The notes under the pieces were generated by a model, which was not told the origin of the DNA, made no database searches, and saw only the letters and a list, made by a program, of their open reading frames with translations. A DNA stretch of 28,797 nucleotides from JANLSE01 sp038214135. GTDB taxonomy: Bacteria > Chloroflexota > Chloroflexia > Chloroflexales > Roseiflexaceae. The stretch covers positions 1-28,797 of the forward strand of contig JBBQSD010000073.1 in assembly GCA_038214135.1 (NCBI GenBank). Reading direction: 5' to 3'. Positions 23,633 to 28,797 of the stretch are shown piece by piece (the first letter of the stretch is position 1; every line of letters starts with the position of its first letter). Made by a program: the position numbers and the translations under genes.

Positions 23633-24019
23633 TCAACTCCTCGTCAATGCAGCAGCGGCTGAGAGGCAGTGCAATGCCGGTGATAAACTCAGCAGTGCAA
23701 GAACAAAATCACTGCCTATGCGTGCAGCACCCACCTCGATCTCTTCCACGGCAAGGGCCAGTGGTGGTGTGGTGCTTGCCTCCTCACTGCCGGAGGCGAG
23801 TGTAACGAGCAGTTGGGTGTAGCATTCACGTATCGCCCGTGGTTCCTGCAGCATCGCCGTATGAACCATGCGAGCATAGTCTTCATCGTTAATCGAGAAC
23901 AGGCCCCTCACACCAAGGTGGGATCGTAAGATGCGCGTGGTATCAACATGAGTAAGATGCTCAAGCATACGTCGCCCCCAGTTGCGAACCAATATAGGAA
24001 GATAATCAGTATACACCAC
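23633..24019 (-). CDS. Hypothetical protein
   Basis: This open frame of up to 128 residues has plausible protein composition (MLEHLTHVDTTRILRSHLGV, FSINDEDYARMVHTAML), but I recognise no family and no motif. It has no membrane segment or signal. The frame can start at GTG 24019. A TATACT at 24011-24016 on the minus strand would lie inside that version. The ATG at 23968 with a GGGGG stretch upstream is the likelier start if the -10 is real. It is convergent with the DoxX gene. Confidence 0.45.
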   Translation of the reverse strand: MVYTDYLPILVRNWGRRMLEHLTHVDTTRILRSHLGVRGLFSINDEDYARMVHTAMLQEPRAIRECYTQLLVTLASGSEEASTTPPLALAVEEIEVGAARIGSDFVLALLSLSPALHCLSAAAALTRS

Positions 24020-24161
24020 TCAGGGTACAGCAATTGAGCTAGATAGTAGCACAATACGGCAGCAGCGTTACATTCTTTTCATACATGGTACATGCAGCTG
24101 GGGATGCCTGGATTGATGATCGCATCGCCCTATGATGTTCGGGATGAGATCTGAAAAGATG

Positions 24162-24190
24162 TTGCTGTGCTGATGTATCTACGCTATGAT
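24162..24190 (+). promoter_or_regulatory. Possible promoter of the MlrC-like gene
   Basis: TTGCTG (24162-24167), a 17-nt spacer and TATGAT (24185-24190, 5/6 match), about 54 nt before the ATG at 24244. Confidence 0.4.
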
Positions 24191-24243
24191 CCCATGGTCG
24201 ATATCTGGGCATTTGATCGTGTCTGCCGTGAGGATGATTCTCT

Positions 24244-25719
24244 ATGAAGCAGTATCGGATTGGCATTGGTGGCATCGCAATTGAGAGCAGCACCTTTTCG
24301 CCGCTCACAAGCACCATGGACGATTTCACCATTTTGCGTGGCGCGGAACTGATTGCGCGCTACCCGTTTATGCCAAACTGGAAGTTCCGTGATCGAACAG
24401 ACCTTGTGTGGCTGCCGTGTTTGCATGCCAGAGCCATCCCTGGCGGGCCAGTTGTGCAGCAGTGCTACGAGGACATGAAAGCCGAGTTGCTCGATTGTGT
24501 TCGTGCGGTGCTGCCATTGGATGGATTTTACTTCGATATTCATGGTGCTATGAATGTACTCGGTATGGACGATGCCGAAGCCGATCTGGCTGCGGCCCTG
24601 CGCGATCTCGTCGGCAGTGATTGCCTGATTTCGGCTGGTATGGATCTGCACGGCAATGTGTCGGCTCGGCTGGTTGAGCTGATTGATCTGTTTACCGCCT
24701 ACCGGCTTGCCCCGCATGATGATGTACTCCAGACGCGTGAAAAGGCCTGTGCGAACCTGATCACATGCCTCGATCAGCAGATTCGCCCACTGCGCGCCTG
24801 GGTGCGAATACCTGTGATTCTGCCGGGCGAACGCACGAGTACGCTGGTTGAGCCGGGCAAAAGCATCTATGCAAGCCTCCAGGAATCTGATCCAGTATCT
24901 GGCATTCTCGATGCCTCACTATGGGTTGGCTATGTCTGGGCAGATGAGCCGCGCAGTAGTGCTAGCGTGGTGGTGACGGGCACGGATCCAACGAATGTGC
25001 GGCGCGAGGCCGAAACAATTGCTCGCCGCTATTGGGATGCGCGTGCGGAATTTGTATTCGTGGCACCAGCAGGCAGCGCCGATTGGTGTATCGAACAGGC
25101 AATTGCTGTTTCAGGCCATGGCATTGTGATCAGCGACTCAGGCGACAACCCGACCGCTGGTGGTGCTGGTGATAGCCCATATGTTATTGAACGCCTGCTG
25201 GCGCATGCAGCATTTGCAAATGGCGAACTCACGGCTGTTTATGCCAGTATTCCCGATCCGGCAGCGGTGGCGATCTGCGCTGCCGCTGGAATCGGCCAGG
25301 ATGTTACGGTTGTGTTGGGCGGCAAACTCGATCCGCTGCACGCACAGCCGCTCCTGGTTCGGGGTACTGTTGTGCTGCTGCACCCCGCCGATCCGATTGG
25401 TGGCACAATCGCCGTGCTGCGGGTTGGTGGTGTGCAGATCATTATTACCAGCCGACGCAAGCCCTATCACGCTATCAGCGATTTCACCAGCCTGGGGATC
25501 GACCCCACAGCGCACAAGGTTATTGTTGTGAAGATGGGCTACCTCGTGCCAGAGATTCGTGAGATCGCACAATTCGCCTTGTTGGCGCTGACTCCTGGCG
25601 CGGTCAATCAGGATATTCCGGCGCTCGAATACCAACGCGTGGTGCGGCCAATCTATCCGCTTGATCCAGCGTTTGCCGACCCCGATTTGAGCGCGCAACT
25701 GTTTGGAAGCACACTATGA
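24244..25719 (+). CDS. M81-family metallopeptidase (MlrC/microcystinase type)
   Basis: The protein is 491 residues. Motifs run in family order: RIGIGGIAIESSTFSP at the N-terminus (conserved E-x-x-T/S-F-S/N), GFYFDIHGAM near residue 100, SAGMDLHGNVSARLVELIDL near residue 137 (the DLHGN motif, His as likely zinc ligand), TAYRLAPHDD, and SDSGDNPTAGGAGDSPYVI in the C-terminal domain (DNPxxGG). MlrC in sphingomonads cleaves linearised microcystin, but most family members are of unknown substrate and lie beside peptide or amino-acid catabolism genes. GAGGA precedes the ATG. The HIT gene starts 16 bp after its stop. Confidence 0.9.
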   Translation: MKQYRIGIGGIAIESSTFSPLTSTMDDFTILRGAELIARYPFMPNWKFRDRTDLVWLPCLHARAIPGGPVVQQCYEDMKAELLDCVRAVLPLDGFYFDIHGAMNVLGMDDAEADLAAALRDLVGSDCLISAGMDLHGNVSARLVELIDLFTAYRLAPHDDVLQTREKACANLITCLDQQIRPLRAWVRIPVILPGERTSTLVEPGKSIYASLQESDPVSGILDASLWVGYVWADEPRSSASVVVTGTDPTNVRREAETIARRYWDARAEFVFVAPAGSADWCIEQAIAVSGHGIVISDSGDNPTAGGAGDSPYVIERLLAHAAFANGELTAVYASIPDPAAVAICAAAGIGQDVTVVLGGKLDPLHAQPLLVRGTVVLLHPADPIGGTIAVLRVGGVQIIITSRRKPYHAISDFTSLGIDPTAHKVIVVKMGYLVPEIREIAQFALLALTPGAVNQDIPALEYQRVVRPIYPLDPAFADPDLSAQLFGSTL

Positions 25720-25735
25720 AAGGCTACGAACGCCG

Positions 25736-26317
25736 ATGTCCGATTGTATGACATGCTCGCTTCTTGCTCAACGCAACCAGGGAGATCGCCCGATGTGGGA
25801 TAACATCTATCGAACAGCATATTGGGATGTTGTCCATTCCTATAATACAGCCCTCCCTGGCTGGCTCGTACTTGTTGCACGGCGGCATATTGAAGCCGTC
25901 GCACAGCTTTCCCAGGCCGAATCGATTGAGCTTGGCCTGCTGATCAGCGCCACCTCTCAGGCGCTTGAGCAGGTGACATACTGCATCAAGACCTATGTGA
26001 TCCAATTTGCTGAGGCCGCCGAGCATCCGCATGTGCATGTGCATATTGTGCCGCGCATGGCCGATCAACCAGATCAACGCCGTGGCCCCAAAATCTTTGG
26101 TTATCTCAATGTCGCTGAAAGTGAACGTGTGCCAGATGATGAGATGGATCGGATTGCGATGCAGGTTCGTGCCATGCTGCTCACTCTTCATCCCGTGAAA
26201 TCAGAGGATGCGGCATCAGAGTATGTAACTCGGCCATATGATCACGATTGCACGCAGCACAACACCATGGGGTTCTTGGCTTGCTTGCCCGCACAACCCG
26301 ATTCTGACCGATCATAG
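25736..26317 (+). CDS. HIT-family nucleotide-binding protein with an altered C-terminus
   Basis: The protein is 193 residues. HPHVHVHIVPR (about 109-119) is the histidine-triad motif of nucleoside phosphoramidase/hydrolase enzymes. The N-terminus has CMTC, a half zinc site as in many bacterial HIT proteins, then YWDVVHSYNTALPGWLVLVA and RRHIEAVAQL. I start at ATG 25736 (MSDCMTCSL) rather than an earlier in-frame codon overlapping the MlrC gene. Natural homology seems to end near residue 155. The last 35-40 residues run in the wrong frame over the beginning of the broken GH43 gene, so the original end of the HIT gene was probably replaced. Confidence 0.8.
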   Translation: MSDCMTCSLLAQRNQGDRPMWDNIYRTAYWDVVHSYNTALPGWLVLVARRHIEAVAQLSQAESIELGLLISATSQALEQVTYCIKTYVIQFAEAAEHPHVHVHIVPRMADQPDQRRGPKIFGYLNVAESERVPDDEMDRIAMQVRAMLLTLHPVKSEDAASEYVTRPYDHDCTQHNTMGFLACLPAQPDSDRS

Positions 26318-26979
26318 TTACCATAGCCCGATCCAGGCGTTGGACCACGCCGACCTGATCGAGGCACATGATGGCAGTTGGTGGTTGGTGTGCCTGGGCA
26401 TATGCCCTAATGGCTACCCCGTGTGCTATCATCTTGGGCGCGAGACATTCCTGGCACCTGTGAGCTGGGATGACCAGGGATGGCCGTATGTTGGTGAGCA
26501 GGGGCGCATCGGTGTACAGCTGGATGCACCCCGTTTGAACCCGGTTATATGGCCAATGGTGGCCACACGCGATGATTTTGATCAACCGACACTAGCACAC
26601 GAATGGAACTTCCTTGGCAATCCCCGCCCCGAACACTGGTCGCTTAGCACTCGGCCAGGTGCAGTGATGCTTGTTGGCAATGCGGCACGACTCGATGATG
26701 GGCCACCCGTAACGTTTGTCGGGCGGCGGCAGCATTTCAGGGGCGCTCATTCTCAGAATCCAAGCGAATGCGAGCACCTATACCTTTGGCTATACCATTA
26801 ATGATGCAGCACCGCAGATTCTTGCAACAGGTGAGACGCGCTATCTATCGACTGAGGTAGCCAGTGGTTTCACTGGTGTCTATATTGGCCTATATGCCAC
26901 AGGCAATGGCCAGGCAAGTGCGGCAGCAGCCTATATCGATTGGTTCGATTATCAGATGAAGGAGCATCAGGATGTCTGA
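26205..26979 (+). pseudogene. Truncated GH43-like glycosidase (beta-xylosidase type)
   Basis: The longest frame (from 26238) starts in mid-protein: MITIARSTTPWGSWLACPHN, then HADLIEAHDGSWWLVCLGIC and GRETFLAPVSWDDQGWP. These are late-propeller motifs of GH43 enzymes, followed by NFLGNPRPEHWSLSTRPG and FVGRRQHF of the C-terminal beta-sandwich. The propeller start, including the catalytic Asp, is absent. Homology then jumps, in another frame from about 26745, to TYTFGYTINDAAPQILATGE and VASGFTGVYIGLYATGNGQ, the natural end of the family. So the 5' half, an internal segment and frame integrity are all lost. It is wedged between the HIT and P450 genes. Confidence 0.82.
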
Positions 26980-28186
26980 TCTGCCATTCACGATTACCGA
27001 CCCTGCCTTTCATGCCGATCCATACCGATTCTATGCGCGCATGCGTGAGCAAGCAGTTGTCGCACGGGCACGCGCCACAGGCGACTGGAGTTTTTGGATG
27101 CTGACCCATTATGCTGATATTGCGGCGGCATTGCGCGATGCCCGCCTCGGACGTGAGGTGGATCGGCCAACCCAGGAATATTTGCAGAGCCTGCCAGAGA
27201 ACCATCGCCCGGCGCTGCAACTGATCAACGATTGGATGTTACTGCGTAACCCGCCAAACCATACCCGCCTGCGTGGCCTGGTGAACCGCGCCTTCACCCC
27301 ACGGGTGGTTGAGGATCTGCGCCCGCGCATCACCCAGATCGCCAACGAACTGCTCAACCGAGCCGTGCAGCAGGAAACCATCGATCTGGTGGCCGATTTC
27401 GCCTTCCCGCTGCCTGTAATCGTTATTGCTGAATTGATCGGCGTTCCCGCAGCCGACCGCGATCTCTTCCGGCGCTGGTCCGAGGTGTTGATCGAGCTGA
27501 TCGACCTGAATCAGACTGAGGAGACGCTGGTGAAGGGCAGCCGGGTGGCTCGTGAGCTGGGTGCCTATATTCGGGCGCTGATTGCTGAACGACGGATTCG
27601 ACCGCAGGCTGATCTGCTCAGTGGCATGATCGCGGCAGAGCAGCAGGGCGACAGGCTGAGTGAGGACGAACTGATTGCCAACTGTGCCCTATTGCTGACG
27701 GCCGGCCACGAGACGACCGTCGGCCTGATTGCGGGTGGTGCGCTGGGTTTACTCGAACATCCCGATCAATGGGCGCGGCTATGCAACGAACCTGCCCTAC
27801 TGACGAATGCGGTTGAGGAATTGCTACGCTTCCAAAGCCCCGTGCAGATGACCTTCCGCTCGGCGCTGGCCGATCTGGAGATTGGCGGGCAGTTCATTCA
27901 GCAGGGTGAACAGATCTGCATTGCCGTTGCCGCAGCCAACCGCGATCCACGGATCTTCGCTGACCCAGATGCGCTGATCATTGATCGGCCAAATGCGGGC
28001 AAGCACCTGGCCTTTGGTGCCGGAATCCACTTCTGCGTTGGTGCAGCACTCGCTCGTGCCGAAGGCCAGATCGCCATTGCAGCCCTGACCCAGCGCTTTC
28101 CCAGGATGCGCCTGGATGGTGTGCCGACCATGCGTGCGGCAGTTGCACTGCGTGGCCCGGATCGCCTACCCGTGGCCCTGAGCTGA
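26972..28186 (+). CDS. Cytochrome P450
   Basis: Soluble bacterial P450 of 404 residues. The I helix has LLLTAGHETTVGLIAGG (acid-alcohol pair replaced by E-T in the oxygen-activation groove), the K helix EELLRFQSPVQMTFR (ExxR), and the heme loop HLAFGAGIHFCVGAALARAE, with Cys about residue 355 as the iron ligand. FTPRVVEDLRPRI follows the C-helix region, as in CYP107-like monooxygenases, but the subfamily is uncertain. No ferredoxin or reductase gene is nearby, so redox partners lie elsewhere. AAGGAG lies 7 nt before the ATG, inside the end of the GH43 remnant. By eye the GC content is higher than in the neighbouring genes. Confidence 0.93.
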   Translation: MSDLPFTITDPAFHADPYRFYARMREQAVVARARATGDWSFWMLTHYADIAAALRDARLGREVDRPTQEYLQSLPENHRPALQLINDWMLLRNPPNHTRLRGLVNRAFTPRVVEDLRPRITQIANELLNRAVQQETIDLVADFAFPLPVIVIAELIGVPAADRDLFRRWSEVLIELIDLNQTEETLVKGSRVARELGAYIRALIAERRIRPQADLLSGMIAAEQQGDRLSEDELIANCALLLTAGHETTVGLIAGGALGLLEHPDQWARLCNEPALLTNAVEELLRFQSPVQMTFRSALADLEIGGQFIQQGEQICIAVAAANRDPRIFADPDALIIDRPNAGKHLAFGAGIHFCVGAALARAEGQIAIAALTQRFPRMRLDGVPTMRAAVALRGPDRLPVALS

Positions 28187-28458
28187 CATAGTCGGAGTGT
28201 ACCGCCAGGGCGTGAGCTGAACGACAGTAGACAGCGCATGTAGTAAATCCAACTGTGCCGCGTTCAAGTGCTCAAACGTTGCATCGTGTCCATCTTCAGC
28301 GGCATACGGCAGATTGACCATGAATATGAGAAACTTGCACCGCATCCGCCTTGGCACATCAGTGGCAGCTATCGTGATCAATATGCACAACCAACTCCCC
28401 GCGACTGGTATTGGCGCAGTGATTTAGCTCTCCGCTCGTATATGTATTGATGGCCTGA

Positions 28459-28470
28459 GTTTGGCTACAT
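28459..28470. repeat. GTTTGGCTACAT direct repeat, copy 1
   Basis: Same orientation and sequence as the two tandem copies at 28686-28710. It lies about 70 bp from the tRNA fragment on the other side, and is a candidate integrase arm-type site. Confidence 0.6.
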
Positions 28471-28486
28471 CCAAGCCCGAAGACGA

Positions 28487-28518
28487 CCAAACGCCCAAGC
28501 AAGAGCTTGGGCGTTTGG
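28487..28518 (-). terminator. Perfect 14-bp hairpin downstream of the tRNA fragment
   Basis: CCAAACGCCCAAGC and GCTTGGGCGTTTGG pair perfectly around an AAGA loop. On the minus strand it lies about 20 nt after the tRNA 3' end, where a tRNA terminator would be. No clear U-run follows in either direction, so it could also end transcription from the P450 side. Confidence 0.6.
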
Positions 28519-28538
28519 CGTTGGAATGCCATAAAATG

Positions 28539-28583
28539 TGGAGCCGATGGCGAGACTCGAACTCGCGACCTGCTGTTTACGAA
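28539..28583 (-). other. 3' half of tRNA-Thr(CGT): probable attachment site
   Basis: Read on the minus strand, the segment gives the anticodon loop TTCGTAA (anticodon CGT), the anticodon-stem 3' strand ACAGC, variable loop AGGTC, T-arm GCGAG-TTCGAGT-CTCGC, acceptor 3' strand CATCGGC, discriminator T and CCA. The expected partners, GCTGT directly upstream and GCCGATG at the 5' end, are missing, so it is not a functional tRNA. Identity stops exactly at the 5' edge of the anticodon loop, a favoured crossover point for tyrosine recombinases. Elements inserted into tRNA genes leave such a 3' copy at the far end. Confidence 0.75.
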
Positions 28584-28685
28584 CTATCCCAGGCACCATC
28601 CACAGCATTCCACACACGTCTTTTTCCGCATTCTGATGCGATCTGTGATTCTGCACAAACCACGTATATCCATAGCAATTTGTGG

Positions 28686-28710
28686 GTTTGGCTACATGTT
28701 TGGCTACATG
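28686..28710. repeat. GTTTGGCTACATG direct repeats, copies 2 and 3
   Basis: Two copies in tandem with a 12-bp period, sharing one base. With the copy at 28459-28470 they flank the tRNA fragment. Confidence 0.75.
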
Positions 28711-28797
28711 AAAGAGTAGGATTTGACTGACAATTCAGTAGTGTGATAATTGCTCAGACATAATGGAAGCATTGGATGCAGCAAGCACGATAAAAGC

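Larger units (their letters stand above)
28187..28797. other. Gene-poor end of window around a tRNA-derived attachment site
   Basis: No supported protein gene lies after the P450. Short frames exist on both strands (for example one ending ALRSYMY at 28450), but none has a family likeness or a ribosome site. The notable contents are a 14-bp hairpin (28487-28518), the tRNA 3' half (28539-28583) and direct repeats on both sides of it. Any integrase would have to lie beyond the window. Confidence 0.5.

Noticed and set aside
28166..28390. 74-residue minus-strand frame after the P450 gene
   Set aside because: It overlaps the P450 3' end, has no ribosome site and no recognisable motif.
28461..28730. 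Short frames around 28461-28730 reading RDSNSRPAVYELS and GETRTRDLLFTN
   Set aside because: These are typical spurious translations of a tRNA gene read in the wrong frame or strand. The tRNA 3' half explains them.

Overview
The window looks like a stretch of a Chloroflexota chromosome, probably class Chloroflexia. This is an inference from gene content: a bacterial AP2-type protein, a LuxR-associated 'FTARKE' module, a TIR-nSTAND remnant, and dispersed palindromes and CCGCAGATT repeats that I associate with that phylum. Base composition is moderate GC by eye. There are no rRNA genes, no complete tRNA, no CRISPR array, no transposase and no visible integrase.

Layout. 1-2040: a two-gene + strand operon (membrane-anchored coiled-coil/helix-hairpin-helix protein, then a secreted-type Ig/SH3 protein), closed by a hairpin. 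2.1-3.5 kb: an SGNH hydrolase and a tandem AP2-like protein. 3.7-6.2 kb (-): a CPA2 cation/proton antiporter with TrkA domains, and a small free-standing FTARKE-module protein with a good promoter and an inverted repeat. 6.3-8.6 kb (+): an S51-like peptidase, a multi-pass membrane protein, and an intact Phd/YefM antitoxin whose PIN toxin is cut off after about 20 residues. 8.5-10.8 kb (-): an F420-type LLM oxidoreductase and threonine synthase. 10.8-12.5 kb: a repeat-rich area with a GGQ release-factor-like protein and a HutD/Ves protein. 12.6-15.8 kb: a decayed ABC substrate-binding gene, then an FbpA/FbpB ferric-iron uptake pair (-) whose promoter carries DtxR/IdeR-like repeats.

15.9-22.6 kb (-): a glyoxalase-fold protein and a TolB-like beta-propeller protein, followed by the most interesting block. 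This is a tight gene train of a gluzincin metallopeptidase (20568-22565), a ComEC-like metallo-beta-lactamase-fold hydrolase (19106-20557) and a TIR-nSTAND NTPase (18183-19084). The NTPase is clearly a pseudogene, with frameshifts, an internal deletion and a truncated end. The content is that of a conflict/defence system whose sensor has been lost. 22.8-23.6 kb (+): a DoxX-type membrane protein with a strong terminator.

24.2-28.2 kb (+): an MlrC-type M81 metallopeptidase, a HIT protein, a broken GH43-like glycosidase and a cytochrome P450. At 28539-28583 lies the exact 3' half of a tRNA-Thr(CGT), ending at the anticodon loop and flanked by copies of a 12-13 bp direct repeat. This looks like the attachment site of an element integrated at a tRNA gene.

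Two themes recur. One is gene decay: five broken genes or fragments in 29 kb. The other is promoters whose -10 box sits 6-7 nt before the ATG, implying leaderless transcripts. All family calls come from reading translated motifs by eye; no database search was run.
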